64,000 nt of DNA, taken from Terribacillus aidingensis (lineage in GTDB: Bacteria > Bacillota > Bacilli > Bacillales > Amphibacillaceae). Location of the stretch: NCBI RefSeq assembly GCF_900215625.1, contig NZ_OBEK01000002.1, positions 728,676 through 792,675 of the forward strand, in the 5' to 3' direction. The notes under the pieces are model-generated. The model did not search any database. It saw only the letters and a program-made list of their open reading frames with translations, and had not been told where the DNA came from. A program made the translations under genes and the position numbers. Position 1 is the first letter of the stretch. Each line of letters opens with the position of its first letter. This document shows positions 54,727 through 64,000 of this stretch, piece by piece.

Positions 54727-55542
54727 TTAATCTGAAAACAGCTGGCTGCGCACTGTTAAGATGCTGTTCGCTGTTTCCTCAACTGCTTTATTGGATACAT
54801 CGATAACGCGGCATCCAATACGATCCACAATCTTATCAAAATGCTCCAATTCGTGATTGATACGATCAATATTAGCATAGCTTGCTTGATCACCAAGTCC
54901 AAGTGCTTTTAAACGTTCTTTACGGATATTGTTCAACTTCTCCGGACTGATACGAAGACCGATACATTTGGCCGGGTCAACTTGGAACAATTCTCGAGGC
55001 GGTTCGACTTCCGGGACAATTGGGACATTGGCTACTTTCAATCGTTTATGTGCTAAATACTGAGATAGCGGCGTTTTAGATGTGCGAGATACACCGATAA
55101 GCACAATATCCGCACGAGAGATACCGCGCGGGTCGCGACCATCATCATAGCGAACGGCAAACTCAATCGCTTCAATTCTGCGGAAATAATCTTCATCCAG
55201 ACGGTGAACTAGACCAGGCTGCAGCTTTGGTTCCTGGTGGAACATATCCGCCATTGCATCCATAAGCGGCCCCATTAAATCAATACAAGCAATTCCCTTA
55301 GCTTTCGCTTCATTGGTAAGGTATGAGCGAAAATCTGGATTCACCATCGTATATGCAATGATGGATGGCCGTTCACTGGCTTGCCTTAGCGTCTCTTCTA
55401 GTATCGTCGTGTTTTCTACATAAGGAACGCGCAGCAATTCAAAAGGCTCATCCATGTGAAATTGACTGAGCGCCGCTTTCACAACTAACTCCGCCGTTTC
55501 CCCTACCGAATCTGATACGACAAAGACAATTGGTTTCTCCAT
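54727..55542 (-). CDS. yqfL: Bifunctional pyruvate, phosphate dikinase (PPDK) regulatory protein
   Basis: 271 residues (B. subtilis 270). DUF299 signature [12 protein letters not shown] at the start and P-loop-like [15 protein letters not shown] (about 150). ADP-dependent kinase and phosphorylase acting on a His-Thr of PPDK. Linked to ccpN, which controls gluconeogenesis. ATG follows GGGAGG. A PPDK gene is not in this window. Confidence 0.9.
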   Translation of the reverse strand: MEKPIVFVVSDSVGETAELVVKAALSQFHMDEPFELLRVPYVENTTILEETLRQASERPSIIAYTMVNPDFRSYLTNEAKAKGIACIDLMGPLMDAMADMFHQEPKLQPGLVHRLDEDYFRRIEAIEFAVRYDDGRDPRGISRADIVLIGVSRTSKTPLSQYLAHKRLKVANVPIVPEVEPPRELFQVDPAKCIGLRISPEKLNNIRKERLKALGLGDQASYANIDRINHELEHFDKIVDRIGCRVIDVSNKAVEETANSILTVRSQLFSD

Positions 55543-55563
55543 CGGTTTCCCTCCCGGATTCAT

Positions 55564-56196
55564 TTACATAAGTTCATTTCTTGCAAGTTCAACGAATGCT
55601 TTGGTGATCGTCGTTTTTGTAATACGGCCAACTACCTTGGCACCTGCTTCACTCGATCTTTCGATAACAGGCAAACTATCGATTTGTTTTTCAATCAAAC
55701 GATTGGCCGCTTCTACCAACAGCTCATCTGGATAGCAGACCGCAACGTTTGGCATCCTCGTCATGATAATGTGGACTGGAATTTCCTGCAGTACTTGATT
55801 TCCGATACTAGCTCGCAGCAAATCTTTGCGAGAAACAACCCCAACAAGATTACTATCCTGGTCCACTGCAAATAACGTACCGACATCACTGAGGAACATG
55901 GCACTGATGGCATCATAAGCAGAATCGTCTTCCTTTACGACAATAGGCATTGATTGGAATGTATCCACTTTGTATTTCATCAGTTTTTCTGTAATGATCT
56001 CCGACCCTGTCTTGCCTGTATAGAAGTATCCAACACGCGGTCTTGCATCAAGGAAACCGACCATCGTTAAAATCGCTAAATCTGGACGAAGCGTTGCCCG
56101 AGTCAGATTCAAACGTTCCGCGATCTGTTCACCCGTTATCGGACCTGCTTCTTTTACAATCGCAATTATTTGCTGTTGTCGTTTAGACAAATCCAT
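55564..56196 (-). CDS. ccpN: Gluconeogenesis repressor CcpN (HTH + two CBS domains)
   Basis: 210 residues. N-terminal winged helix (LNLTRATLRPDLAILTMVGF) and two CBS domains (about 75-205) that sense ATP/ADP. Represses gapB and pckA in B. subtilis. ATG 56196 lies 8 bp after GAGG; upstream ATG/GTG codons overlap the ribosome site. Between glyS and yqfL, as in Bacillus. Confidence 0.92.
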   Translation of the reverse strand: MDLSKRQQQIIAIVKEAGPITGEQIAERLNLTRATLRPDLAILTMVGFLDARPRVGYFYTGKTGSEIITEKLMKYKVDTFQSMPIVVKEDDSAYDAISAMFLSDVGTLFAVDQDSNLVGVVSRKDLLRASIGNQVLQEIPVHIIMTRMPNVAVCYPDELLVEAANRLIEKQIDSLPVIERSSEAGAKVVGRITKTTITKAFVELARNELM

Positions 56197-56224
56197 GTTC
56201 ATCACCTCTATCCAAGAACTGCCC

Positions 56225-58318
56225 TCATTGGACCTGCTTCCACTGTATTTTTGTCACATCTGCATAGCTTAAAATCAATGCAGCCAATTGATTTAACAGC
56301 GACAGGCGGTTTGTTTTCAGCTTCTCATCTTCCGCCATTACCATCGTATGGTCAAAGAATGCGTGGATGCTGTCAGCAAATGAAGCAAGTGTATCCAGCG
56401 CTTCTTTCGCCTGCCTGTTCGCTGCCGCATCCATGTATACAGTACGCTTTTCTTGCAGCATACGATATAGCTCTTTTTCATATTCGTTTTCGAATAGAGC
56501 CTCATCTACTCCTTTATCTGTTCCTTTTTTCGCTAAGTTAATAACACGGCCAAGCGCTTCTTGGACAGATTTAAAGGATTCATCTTGACGCAGCGGTTCA
56601 AGCGTCTTCGCTCTGGCAACCGCATATGGATAATTGCCAATTTGAACGGCCAGTACAGCATCAATTACATCATACGTTATATGATCTTCTTTCAACAGCT
56701 GGTTCGCACGCTGATAAAAGAAGCTGCGAATATCCTCTGTGTATTTTTCTCTTTCGACAGTTGGGAGCGATTGTTCCTCGAATAGTGCAACCGTACGCTC
56801 TACAAGTTCTTCAACCGTAACCTGCCAATCGGTTTTCAACAGCATCTGGATAATACCAGCTGCTTGACGGCGCAACCCGTATGGGTCCTGAGAACCTGTC
56901 GGGACATTGCCGATGACCATGCTTCCGATAATCGTATCCAGTTTGTCTGCGATACTAACAATTGTACCTTCTGTTGACTCAGGAAGCGCGCCATGGGAAG
57001 AGTTTGGCATATATTGTTCCCGAATTGCTTGTGCTACCTGTTCGTTTTCTCCGAAATGACGGGCATACTTTTCACCCATGATCCCTTGAAGTTCGGTGAA
57101 TTCATTTACCATATTCGTCACAAGATCAAATTTAGCAATACTTGCTGCGCGTTCAGCGCGAGCAGCAGTTTCTTTGTCTACGCCTGCAGCGTCACTGATC
57201 ATGCTTGCAATCTTCGTCACGCGATTGACTTTATCCTGCAAGGTGCCAAGCTCTACTTGATAAATCATCTTAGAAAGCTTTTCTACGTTTTTCTCAATTG
57301 ACTGCGCCTTATCTTCTGCGTAGAAAAATTCCGCATCTTGAAGTCTTGCACGTAAAACTTTCTCGTTACCTCTTGCAACGTTTTCTAAGTGGTCACTATT
57401 CCCGTTACGCACGCCGATAAAATGCGGAAGCAGATTGCCAGCTGTATCTCTGACAGGGAAATAACGCTGATGTTCCTTCATGCTTGTAATTAACACTTCT
57501 TGCGGCAATTCCAGGAATTCAGCTGCATAATCACCATGGAACACGGTTGGGTATTCGACCAGATACAATACTTCTTCCAACAAATCCTCATCAATTGGAA
57601 TCTGCCAGCCATTCGCTGTTTCCAATTGATGAATGCCGTCAACAATCATCTCTTGGCGTTTCACTTGATCTACAACAACAAACTGATCTGCCAATACCTT
57701 TTCATAATTAGCCGGCTCATCAATTGCTGCTGTTTCTCCAAGGAAACGGTGGCCATACGTCAAATTGGATGCTGTCGTTCCAGCAACCTCCATTGGTATG
57801 ATTGCTTTACCGTAAAGAGCAACAATCCAGCGTATTGGCCGTGCATAACGCAAACTGCCGGAGCCCCAGCGCATATTTTTCGGGAAGTGCAGGCTTAAAA
57901 GCACATCCTTGAAAGATGGGAGCAGCTCTTCGGCACGCTGTCCTTTAACGAATTTCTTCACAAAAATATATTCTGTTCCATCTACATCTTTTGTGTAAAT
58001 ATCTTCGACAGTCGCGCCCTGACCGCGTGTAAAACCTTGCGCTGCTTTTGACCATTCACCTGCTTCGTCTTTCGCGATACGAAGTGCTGGTCCTTTTACT
58101 TCTTCTTCAATATCCGGCTGCTTTTCAGATAGAGACAGAATAGAGACTGCGACACGTCTTGGTGTTGCCTGTACCTTTATTTTATCAAAGGAAAGACCTA
58201 GTTTTTGCAGCCATTCTGCTGTTTTTGTTTCTAGCTGGTTAATTGTTCCAGGCAAGAAACGCGCCGGCATTTCTTCTAAACCGATTTCGAATAATACATC
58301 CTTATTCTGCATGCTCAT
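56225..58318 (-). CDS. glyS: Glycyl-tRNA synthetase beta subunit
   Basis: 697 residues. Starts [22 protein letters not shown]-like and C-terminal anticodon/DALR region. With the alpha subunit forms the tetrameric glycyl-tRNA synthetase. The ATG lies inside glyQ (17-bp overlap). Expressed from the T-box leader. Confidence 0.96.
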   Translation of the reverse strand: MSMQNKDVLFEIGLEEMPARFLPGTINQLETKTAEWLQKLGLSFDKIKVQATPRRVAVSILSLSEKQPDIEEEVKGPALRIAKDEAGEWSKAAQGFTRGQGATVEDIYTKDVDGTEYIFVKKFVKGQRAEELLPSFKDVLLSLHFPKNMRWGSGSLRYARPIRWIVALYGKAIIPMEVAGTTASNLTYGHRFLGETAAIDEPANYEKVLADQFVVVDQVKRQEMIVDGIHQLETANGWQIPIDEDLLEEVLYLVEYPTVFHGDYAAEFLELPQEVLITSMKEHQRYFPVRDTAGNLLPHFIGVRNGNSDHLENVARGNEKVLRARLQDAEFFYAEDKAQSIEKNVEKLSKMIYQVELGTLQDKVNRVTKIASMISDAAGVDKETAARAERAASIAKFDLVTNMVNEFTELQGIMGEKYARHFGENEQVAQAIREQYMPNSSHGALPESTEGTIVSIADKLDTIIGSMVIGNVPTGSQDPYGLRRQAAGIIQMLLKTDWQVTVEELVERTVALFEEQSLPTVEREKYTEDIRSFFYQRANQLLKEDHITYDVIDAVLAVQIGNYPYAVARAKTLEPLRQDESFKSVQEALGRVINLAKKGTDKGVDEALFENEYEKELYRMLQEKRTVYMDAAANRQAKEALDTLASFADSIHAFFDHTMVMAEDEKLKTNRLSLLNQLAALILSYADVTKIQWKQVQ

Positions 58319-59192
58319 CCGCTCCTTCTTTCAGCATTGGGAAGCCCAATCGCTCCCGCTCTGCTACATAGCTCTTCGCGATGGATCTAGCCAGGTTTCG
58401 CACTCTGCCGATATAGCCGGTACGCTCTGTTACAGAGATAGCTCCCTTCGCATCAAGTAAGTTAAATGTGTGCGAACATTTGAGTACATAGTCATAAGCT
58501 GGGAAAACAAGCCCTTGATCCATGATTCGCTTTGCTTCTTTTTCGTACATATCAAACAGCTGGAACAGCATGTCCGTATCAGACTCCTTGAATGTATACG
58601 TGGAATGCTCGAATTCAGGCTGCTTGAAAATATCAGCAACCGTCACACCATCTGTCCACTCAAGTTCAAATACATTTTCTTTATCCTGAATATAGGAAGC
58701 AAGACGCTCCAAACCATATGTAATCTCAACAGAGACTGGTTTTGCTTCTAGTCCGCCGATTTGCTGGAAGTACGTGAACTGTGTAATTTCCATACCATCC
58801 AGCCATACTTCCCAGCCAAGTCCAGCTGCACCAAGTGTCGGGTTTTCCCAGTTATCTTCTACAAATCGGATATCGTGCTTTAATGGATCAATACCAAGTT
58901 TGCGAAGAGACTCTAAATAAAGTTCCTGAATATTATCAGGCGATGGTTTCATAATAACCTGGAATTGGTGATGCTGATAAAGACGGTTTGGATTTTCACC
59001 GTAGCGGCCATCTGCCGGACGGCGTGAAGGCTCAACATAAGCCACATTCCACGGCTCAGGCCCGAGGCTGCGCAGTAAAGTCATCGGACTCATCGTTCCG
59101 GCACCTTTTTCTACATCATATGCCTGCATTAGAAGACAGCCTTGGTCTGACCAATGCTTTTGTAATGTCAAAATCATATTTTGGATATTCAT
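58302..59192 (-). CDS. glyQ: Glycyl-tRNA synthetase alpha subunit
   Basis: 296 residues, class II catalytic subunit: [40 protein letters not shown] and the [11 protein letters not shown] motif 3. Charges tRNA-Gly. First gene of glyQ-glyS-ccpN-yqfL, under a glycine T-box. Confidence 0.97.
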   Translation of the reverse strand: MNIQNMILTLQKHWSDQGCLLMQAYDVEKGAGTMSPMTLLRSLGPEPWNVAYVEPSRRPADGRYGENPNRLYQHHQFQVIMKPSPDNIQELYLESLRKLGIDPLKHDIRFVEDNWENPTLGAAGLGWEVWLDGMEITQFTYFQQIGGLEAKPVSVEITYGLERLASYIQDKENVFELEWTDGVTVADIFKQPEFEHSTYTFKESDTDMLFQLFDMYEKEAKRIMDQGLVFPAYDYVLKCSHTFNLLDAKGAISVTERTGYIGRVRNLARSIAKSYVAERERLGFPMLKEGADEHAE

Positions 59193-59234
59193 TGGATTCC
59201 CTCCATCTTGTTTTCATCAACGTCAGGATGGACG

Positions 59235-59280
59235 AAAAAATCCCGTCCTTATGCTGTTTGAACAGCATAGGGACGGGATT
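59235..59280 (-). terminator. T-box-controlled terminator of glyQS
   Basis: AATCCCGTCC (one bulge) pairs with GGACGGGATT, long apical stem TATGCTGTT/AACAGCATA, then TTTTTT on minus. Confidence 0.92.
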
Positions 59281-59281
59281 A

Positions 59282-59445
59282 CCGCGGTTCCACCCTATTT
59301 GCCTCCAAATGGAAGCCACTTTTTTGCCTTTTGCTCAGAAGTGCCTTCTCCGTCTGCCTTTGATCTGGCTCTCACTATCCCAGATTCGCTATCCAAAGGG
59401 GGTAAGACGGATACTACTCTTCTTCAACGCAAGCCGTCGATTTTG
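59282..59445 (-). promoter_or_regulatory. Glycine T-box leader (tRNA-Gly riboswitch)
   Basis: On minus: stem I base AGAAG/CTTCT with specifier loop GAAGGCA holding GGC (59343-59345) opposite AGTAGTA, helix TCCGTCT/AGACGGA, then the T-box AGGGTGGAACCGCGG (59282-59296). GGC pairs with the GCC anticodon. Uncharged tRNA-Gly stabilises the antiterminator and turns on glyQS. Confidence 0.95.
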
Positions 59446-59450
59446 TCTTA

Positions 59451-59480
59451 ATGATACTAAAATGCCATACTACTTGTCAA
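59451..59480 (-). promoter_or_regulatory. Promoter of the glyQS operon
   Basis: Consensus TTGACA (59475-59480), 18-bp spacer, TATCAT (59451-59456) on minus, just past recO. Confidence 0.7.
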
Positions 59481-59487
59481 CAAAGCT

Positions 59488-60231
59488 TTATTGCAGTTTG
59501 TCTAATTGAGATAAAAACTTTTTACTTTTTAAGAAGTAACCGCCATAACGTTCGTAATAGGCATCCAGCAGCTCATTGAGCAGCCGTTTTGTTTCCGGCT
59601 TGACGGAAATATTACCAATCCTGGTAATATCAATACTTGTAAAAAGCTGCAAAAGCTTTATCACCTTATCGGATAGGACGTAAGCGTCCGGATCCAAATG
59701 CATACACCGACGACAAAGCATGCCGCCTTCTGGTATAGAAAACTTGTAAGGCAATTCCGTGTTTCCGCAATTTACACATTGATGCACTGCAGGCGCAAAG
59801 CCGCCGCGGCGAAACATCTTCAACTCATAAATAATACGTAAAACATCTGCATCTTTCCCGTCATTGATCCATTCAAGTACTTGAAGCAGCTGACGGAACA
59901 AATCTGGATCAGGCTTATTGTTATCTGTCAGTTTATCTGTCATTTCTGCGATATAAGAAGCATAAGCTGTCTTTACGATATCTTCTCGAATGGCACGGAA
60001 ACTTTGAAGCGGTTCGCCTTGCTGCATGGCTCCCATACCTGAGCCGATTTGTACAAGAAACGATCCATAGATAAACGGCTGCGCGATAGCCGCCATCCGG
60101 CTCTTTGGTTTCTTCGCCCCTCGGGCCATCACTGCAATCTTGCCGCGATCTTCCGTAAAGATCGTAATTATCTTATGAGTTTCCCCGTAATCCTGCGTGC
60201 GCAGAATAATTCCTTCTACGTTTTGGAGCAA
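59488..60231 (-). CDS. recO: DNA repair protein RecO
   Basis: 247 residues. N-terminal OB fold (VEGIILRTQDYGETHKII) and a zinc finger CVNCG...CRRC (about 158-181). Loads RecA on SSB-coated DNA. TTG start with GGGGAG 6 bp upstream; the sequence begins MLQNVEGIIL like relatives. No terminator is seen between it and the glyQS promoter. Confidence 0.95.
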   Translation of the reverse strand: MLQNVEGIILRTQDYGETHKIITIFTEDRGKIAVMARGAKKPKSRMAAIAQPFIYGSFLVQIGSGMGAMQQGEPLQSFRAIREDIVKTAYASYIAEMTDKLTDNNKPDPDLFRQLLQVLEWINDGKDADVLRIIYELKMFRRGGFAPAVHQCVNCGNTELPYKFSIPEGGMLCRRCMHLDPDAYVLSDKVIKLLQLFTSIDITRIGNISVKPETKRLLNELLDAYYERYGGYFLKSKKFLSQLDKLQ

Positions 60232-60254
60232 CGCTCTCTCCCCACTCCTGTTGC

Positions 60255-60413
60255 TTACATTTTCGATTGAAGCCGATTATAGTTCGGAAGTTCTATGATG
60301 TTATCTTGTCTTGGAGGTATGAGTGAATTGTACATCGTTTCAATTTCTTTCATCAATAAGTAGGTTTCAATACTCCCGGTCTTGCTAAAGATTTGCCAAT
60401 GGAAATCAATCAC
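60255..60413 (-). CDS. yqzL: Small protein YqzL
   Basis: 52 residues: MIDFHWQIFSKTGSIETYLL followed by MKEIETMYNS and a proline-rich, variable tail. This matches YqzL, a conserved tiny protein between era and recO. Function unknown. GTG start with AGGTGG 7 bp upstream. 23 bp before recO, probably cotranscribed. Confidence 0.85.
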   Translation of the reverse strand: MIDFHWQIFSKTGSIETYLLMKEIETMYNSLIPPRQDNIIELPNYNRLQSKM

Positions 60414-60523
60414 AGGAAGTCCACCTTTCTATGTGTTTTTTTTTAGAAATGAAATACAAAACTATCTCCTTCTTAGGATGACACCTTCTTCAGAAACCAT
60501 GTGCTTCAAATATTACCATTGAC

Positions 60524-61432
60524 TTAATATTCGTCGCGGCTAAATCCGTAATCATTAAGCTGCGCTTGCTTGTTCCGCCAGTCTGGCTGCACTTTCACCC
60601 AAAGCTCAAGAAACACCTTACTGCCAAGCAGCATTTCTATATCTCTGCGCGCAAGTTTACCAACTTGTTTGAGCATACTGCCTTGTTTACCAATAATAAT
60701 CCCTTTTTGGGATTTACGCTCTGTTACGATCGTCGCCTGAATGAAAACTTTCTCCGTTGTGCTATGACGATTCTCAATTGCTTCAATAACGACAGCAATG
60801 GAATGCGGTATCTCTTCCCGTGTTAAATGCAGCACCTTTTCACGAATCAATTCACTGACGATGAAACGTTCCGGATGATCTGTTACTTGATCTTCAGGGT
60901 AATACTGCGGTCCTTCTGGAAGATAGCCCTTCAATGTATCCAATAAATGAGCCGTGTTGTTTCCTTCCAGTGCGCTAATAGGAACAATCTCTGCAAAATC
61001 CAACTTGTCCTTATACTGCTCGATAAGTTCAAAGAGCTTATCTGGGTGAATCTTATCAATTTTATTCAAAACAAGGAAAACTGGATTATTGACTTTCTGC
61101 AGCCGTTCAAGAATGAACTGATCTCCCCGGCCATAGCCTTCCTCGGCATTGACCATAAACATGACAGCGTCCACTTCATTCATTGTGTTTTCTGCAGTCT
61201 TCACCATAAAATCACCGAGCTTATGCTTCGGTTTGTGGATACCAGGCGTATCAATAAAGATGAACTGTGCGTCATCTTGTGAGAGCACCCCTTGGATCCG
61301 ATTACGCGTCGTTTGCGGCTTATCACTCATAATAGCAATCTTCTGCCCCACGAAACGATTTAACAAAGTTGATTTTCCTACATTCGGTCTCCCGATGATG
61401 GAAATAAAACCAGAACGAAATTCTTCTACCAT
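60524..61432 (-). CDS. era: GTPase Era
   Basis: 302 residues. G1 [10 protein letters not shown]2 QTTRN, G3 DTPGIH, G4 NKID, then a KH domain with [25 protein letters not shown]. Binds 16S rRNA 3' end in 30S assembly. ATG 61432 follows GGAGG by 11 bp; TTG 61450 would sit in the ribosome site. Followed by yqzL and recO. Confidence 0.96.
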   Translation of the reverse strand: MVEEFRSGFISIIGRPNVGKSTLLNRFVGQKIAIMSDKPQTTRNRIQGVLSQDDAQFIFIDTPGIHKPKHKLGDFMVKTAENTMNEVDAVMFMVNAEEGYGRGDQFILERLQKVNNPVFLVLNKIDKIHPDKLFELIEQYKDKLDFAEIVPISALEGNNTAHLLDTLKGYLPEGPQYYPEDQVTDHPERFIVSELIREKVLHLTREEIPHSIAVVIEAIENRHSTTEKVFIQATIVTERKSQKGIIIGKQGSMLKQVGKLARRDIEMLLGSKVFLELWVKVQPDWRNKQAQLNDYGFSRDEY

Positions 61433-61549
61433 GCTGTTATATTCCTCCAAGTACTAGTACGACAATAACCTCAAGTACTATTAAATTGTTGTATCTCTAT
61501 CTTACTACAAATCCCCCGCCACTTCACCCATTCGACAAAAGGTCTTATT

Positions 61550-61795
61550 AAAATCAAAAGCGTAAGGAACCGGTTAGAAACGGAGCGGTAAGCAAGAAAG
61601 CCCAGAGTGAGCGTAGTTCCCACGTCGGGATTTATTGCTTACAACGCAGTTTCTGGTCTTCGGAGCCAGACGAAAATCAAAAGCGGAGAAGACCGTTTAG
61701 AAACGAAGTGGTAAGCAAGAAAGCCCAGAGGGGGCGTAGTTCCCACGTCGGGATTTATTGCTTACAACGCAGTTTCTGGTCTTCGGAGCCAGACG
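61550..61795. repeat. Two tandem copies of a 123-bp structured repeat
   Basis: Unit 1 is 61550-61672 and unit 2 is 61673-61795, exactly 123 bp apart; their last 60 or so bases are identical and differences concentrate in the first 40. Each unit folds: AGAAAC (61576-61581) with GTTTCT (61649-61654), GTAAGCAA (61588-61595) with TTGCTTAC (61635-61642), a GCG/CGC pair between them, and CCC/GGG inside. No open frame is conserved. It lies between era and dgkA where B. subtilis has cdd. Confidence 0.9.
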
Positions 61796-61860
61796 AAAAT
61801 TAAAAGTGGAGAGAACCGGTTGGAAACGTAAAAATAAGCGTTGAAACTTGAAGTCTCTCC
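61796..61860. repeat. Partial third copy of the 123-bp repeat, degenerate
   Basis: AAAATTAAAAGTGGAGAGAA matches the unit start; the centre and 3' part are missing. The remnant forms its own hairpin, GGAGAG (61808-61813) with CTCTCC (61855-61860) and inner CGT.../ACG-type pairs. Confidence 0.7.
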
Positions 61861-61878
61861 TGCATCCCTTCCTCACAA

Positions 61879-61906
61879 GAAAAACCGTCCCTAAAGAACG
61901 GTTTTC
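61879..61906 (-). terminator. Terminator after dgkA
   Basis: Stem AAAACCGT / ACGGTTTT (with GTCC/GAAC extension partly unpaired) and T-run on minus. Confidence 0.8.
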
Positions 61907-62285
61907 ACAAAACAGACAGCAATTCGGGTATGAAAACAATTAAGCCCACACAAATTGCGGTAATGGCTGCAACAAAAACAGCGCCTGCGGAGATATCCTT
62001 GATCAGGCCGACTGCTTTGCTTTGTTCTGGTGACAGGTGGTCCATCATAAGTTCGACGACTGTGTTAATCATCTCCGTCACAATGACAAAACCGATGCTT
62101 AAGAGCACAGCCGCCCACTCAGCTGCTTCAATACGAAACAGCAAGCCTGCTAACAGAGCAATGAACGTCGCTATTGTATGGATCCGGAAGTTCCTCTCAT
62201 GGGCGAATGTCCATCGAATGCCGTTCCATGCATACCGAAATCCAATGCCAGTTTTAGTTTTCTTCTCGTTTGAGTCCGAAGCCAT
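61905..62285 (-). CDS. dgkA: Diacylglycerol/undecaprenol kinase family protein
   Basis: 126 residues, three membrane helices. The DgkA signature VIVTEMINTVVELMMDHLS with the conserved ExxNT and DxxS, and ERNFRIH at the N-terminus. In Bacillus the enzyme phosphorylates undecaprenol. Overlaps ybeY by 32 bp, with GAGGAG supporting this ATG. Confidence 0.93.
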   Translation of the reverse strand: MASDSNEKKTKTGIGFRYAWNGIRWTFAHERNFRIHTIATFIALLAGLLFRIEAAEWAAVLLSIGFVIVTEMINTVVELMMDHLSPEQSKAVGLIKDISAGAVFVAAITAICVGLIVFIPELLSVL

Positions 62286-62727
62286 TCAAAATCTCCTCTT
62301 GTCTTCCGAACATCTTCTTTTCATCTGCTTCATTCATATGATCATAGCCAAGCAAGTGGAGGAACCCATGTAAAGCAAGAAAACCAAGCTCTCGCTCTAT
62401 ACTATGCTCATACTCCTCCGCCTGCCCTTTCGCCATATCAACGGAAATAATAATATCACCGTATACGACTGGAAGCTCTTCTCCAATGATTTGTGTCTCG
62501 CCTTCTCCTTCTTCTTGCATGGCAAACGAGATAACATCTGTCGGCGTATCTTTTTGGCGATAATTTCGATTAATCACCTGAATCTCATCATTATCAACAA
62601 AGGTGATAGAGATCTCCGCCTCCTTAGTAATGTCCTCTGCATCAGCAGCGTATTGAATCAATCTGTCGATCAGATCAATATAGTCTTCTGTGACAGAATT
62701 TGTATTATCATGAAAATCTATATGCAT
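62254..62727 (-). CDS. ybeY: rRNA maturation RNase YbeY
   Basis: 157 residues. Zinc motif HGFLHLLGYDH (HxxxHxxxxxH), with NRNYRQKDTPTDVISF upstream. Endonuclease for 16S rRNA 3' processing and quality control. ATG joined to the pgpH stop as TAATG. 32-bp overlap with dgkA. Confidence 0.96.
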   Translation of the reverse strand: MHIDFHDNTNSVTEDYIDLIDRLIQYAADAEDITKEAEISITFVDNDEIQVINRNYRQKDTPTDVISFAMQEEGEGETQIIGEELPVVYGDIIISVDMAKGQAEEYEHSIERELGFLALHGFLHLLGYDHMNEADEKKMFGRQEEILNGFGLKREEN

Positions 62728-64000
62728 TAGTTTACCTCCTTCACTTTCTCTTCATCTGGGTATTCAATACGGGAATGGAATATCCCCGTAAGCGCCTGGC
62801 AGATTGCTTCTTTAATCTCCTGCAAATCCTGCATGGTCAAAGGTGCGCAATCAAGCTGTCCATCCATTAGTTTGTCTTTGATAATAGAATCGACCAGACT
62901 GCGAATCTTTTCCTGTGTCGGTTCTTTCATAGAACGGACAGCTGCTTCCACCGAATCACAAATTGACAGAACTGCAATTTCTTTCGTCGCTGGTCTTGGA
63001 CCAGGATAACGATACGTGTCTTCGGTTACATCTTTATTATATTCCTTTTCTTTGTAATAAAAAAACTTCAATAACGAAGTACCATGATGCTGTTTCGCCA
63101 TATCTACAATTTCTTTCGGGAAATGGTTGTCCTGCAGCATCTTTGCTCCATCATAAGGATGACGGATAATAATCTCCGCGCTTTGGCGCGGTGATAAGTG
63201 ATCGTGCGGGTTTTTTCGGCCCATTTGGTTCTCGATGAACAGCTGCGGCTGTCTCGTTTTGCCGAGGTCATGATAATAAGCACCTACTCTGGCGAGCAAC
63301 CCATTAGCCCCGATAGCTTCACATGCCGCTTCACTCAAATTCGCCACCATAATGCTGTGATGATATGTTCCTGGTGCGTCGGTCAATATCTTTTTCAGCA
63401 GCGGATGATTTGGCTTCGAAAGCATGAGCAGTTTTGTCTCCGATAGAACCCCAAAACCCGTCTCTGCAAACGGCAGGATACCAGCAACCAGAATAACAGT
63501 AAGCAAGGCTGACAAGGCTGCAAAACCGCAATAAAGGATTATTACATCCCATGTATATTTCTCGAAAGCAAAGAATACAAATAACAAAACACTAATAATT
63601 TGTACACTTGCCAAGAATAATAGCGCCTTTGCCATTGCCCCTTTATCTTTCACATTACGGATAGCATAAACTGCTGCCAGCTGTGCAAAGAGAAAGTAAA
63701 GCGCAGCCTCCATATTGAGTGAACCAGGTATCTCATCATTTAAGATAACCCCAGCCAGTATACTGTAGACAATGGCATAGCAGATAGCAAATCGCTCACT
63801 TAATAAATGACGGAATAGCACAGCTGCAACTGCAGTTGGCAGCAGTAAGTAATGATGCGTTTCTGTAGATCCTATCACACTAATTAACTTTAGCAGGATA
63901 ACAGATACGCAAATAAGCAAGAATACAAACAGCAGTACCGATTTATTCGTTCCAGCATTTTTCTTTGTCGTATGTATTGTTTCAAATGTCAATATGCCAG
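62727..64000 (-). CDS. pgpH: Cyclic-di-AMP phosphodiesterase PgpH (HD domain), 3' part
   Basis: Open to the window edge; about 424 codons seen of roughly 700 in the family (B. subtilis YqfF). Seven-helix membrane region (up to about residue 190 of the visible part), then a cytosolic HD domain with HHSIMVANLSEAA, YYHDLGKTRQPQLF, HHGT and a final DSVEAAVRS. Hydrolyses c-di-AMP. The extracytoplasmic N-terminal domain lies outside the window. Upstream of ybeY. Confidence 0.93.
   Translation of the reverse strand, partial: GILTFETIHTTKKNAGTNKSVLLFVFLLICVSVILLKLISVIGSTETHHYLLLPTAVAAVLFRHLLSERFAICYAIVYSILAGVILNDEIPGSLNMEAALYFLFAQLAAVYAIRNVKDKGAMAKALLFLASVQIISVLLFVFFAFEKYTWDVIILYCGFAALSALLTVILVAGILPFAETGFGVLSETKLLMLSKPNHPLLKKILTDAPGTYHHSIMVANLSEAACEAIGANGLLARVGAYYHDLGKTRQPQLFIENQMGRKNPHDHLSPRQSAEIIIRHPYDGAKMLQDNHFPKEIVDMAKQHHGTSLLKFFYYKEKEYNKDVTEDTYRYPGPRPATKEIAVLSICDSVEAAVRSMKEPTQEKIRSLVDSIIKDKLMDGQLDCAPLTMQDLQEIKEAICQALTGIFHSRIEYPDEEKVKEVN

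Noticed and set aside
61444-61480. Short direct repeat TAGTACTTG(G)AGG upstream of era
   Set aside because: Two copies of 10-12 bp that include the ribosome site; too short to claim function, probably chance or slippage.
61697-61939. Minus-strand open frame of 80 codons through the 123-bp repeat
   Set aside because: It has no ribosome site, and the copies differ by substitutions that do not look like codon-wise conservation; the hairpin structure explains the sequence better.

Overview
The window is a block of core chromosome from an endospore-forming, probably competent, low-to-moderate GC Bacillaceae. Evidence for this is the spoIIIA operon, a seven-gene comG operon, sigA/dnaG, strong AGGAGG ribosome binding sites, frequent TTG/GTG starts, tRNAs without encoded CCA, and gene order that closely follows the Bacillus subtilis yqhV-to-yqfF segment read in reverse. 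Several departures from B. subtilis (missing cdd, an inserted acyltransferase gene, an extra Na/Pi transporter, orphan small proteins) suggest a related genus (Virgibacillus/Oceanobacillus/Terribacillus-like) rather than B. subtilis itself. The genus cannot be fixed from sequence reading alone.

Layout. 1-1.9 kb: start of the mother-cell spoIIIA operon (AA-AB-AC-AD, AD cut by the window edge) behind a sigma-E-like promoter. 2-4.6 kb: efp, a Xaa-Pro peptidase, aroQ and yqhR. 4.7-8.1 kb: yqhQ, yqhP, a patatin-like protein, mntR and a rhodanese-fold protein whose catalytic Cys is Asp. 8.2-12.4 kb: the glycine cleavage operon gcvT-gcvPA-gcvPB under a tandem glycine riboswitch with terminator. 12.5-15.2 kb: SNF2 helicase yqhH, yqhG and small yqzE. 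15.3-19.2 kb: comGA-GG preceded by ComK-box-like AT motifs, then tRNA-Gln. 19.3-28.2 kb: hydrolase yqgX, an LTA-synthase-type protein, glucokinase with yqgQ, an M42 peptidase, an orphan exported protein, rhomboid protease gluP, yqgO, yqgN and rpmG. 28.4-34.5 kb: yqzD-yqzC and the pstS-C-A-BA-BB-phoU phosphate system, with a four-repeat PhoP box. 34.6-41.2 kb: pbpA, an MFS protein, sodA, six tRNA genes and a Na/Pi cotransporter. 41.3-49.7 kb: NfeD protein, yqfZ, ispG, yqfX, yqfT, nfo, cshB, ispH, yqfO and trmK. 49.8-53.3 kb: the macromolecular synthesis operon yqxD-dnaG-sigA. 53.5-59.5 kb: acyltransferase, PPDK regulator, ccpN, and glyQ-glyS behind a glycine T-box. 59.5-64 kb: recO, yqzL, era, a tandem 123-bp structured repeat, dgkA, ybeY and the 3' part of pgpH.

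How it works together. Glycine is sensed twice by RNA: free glycine by the riboswitch on the catabolic gcv operon, and uncharged tRNA-Gly by the T-box on glyQS. Phosphate supply is covered by the Pho-regulated pst system plus a separate Na/Pi carrier. DNA uptake (comG), repair (recO, nfo), replication priming and transcription initiation (dnaG, sigA), and ribosome and rRNA maturation (era, ybeY, cshB, rpmG, efp) are housekeeping.

I did not find a wholly new multi-gene system. The best candidates for something undescribed are the tandem 123-bp structured repeat at the position where cdd usually lies, the Asp-for-Cys rhodanese, the orphan exported protein at 24.8 kb, and the near-identical cores of the Asn and Ile2 tRNA genes.
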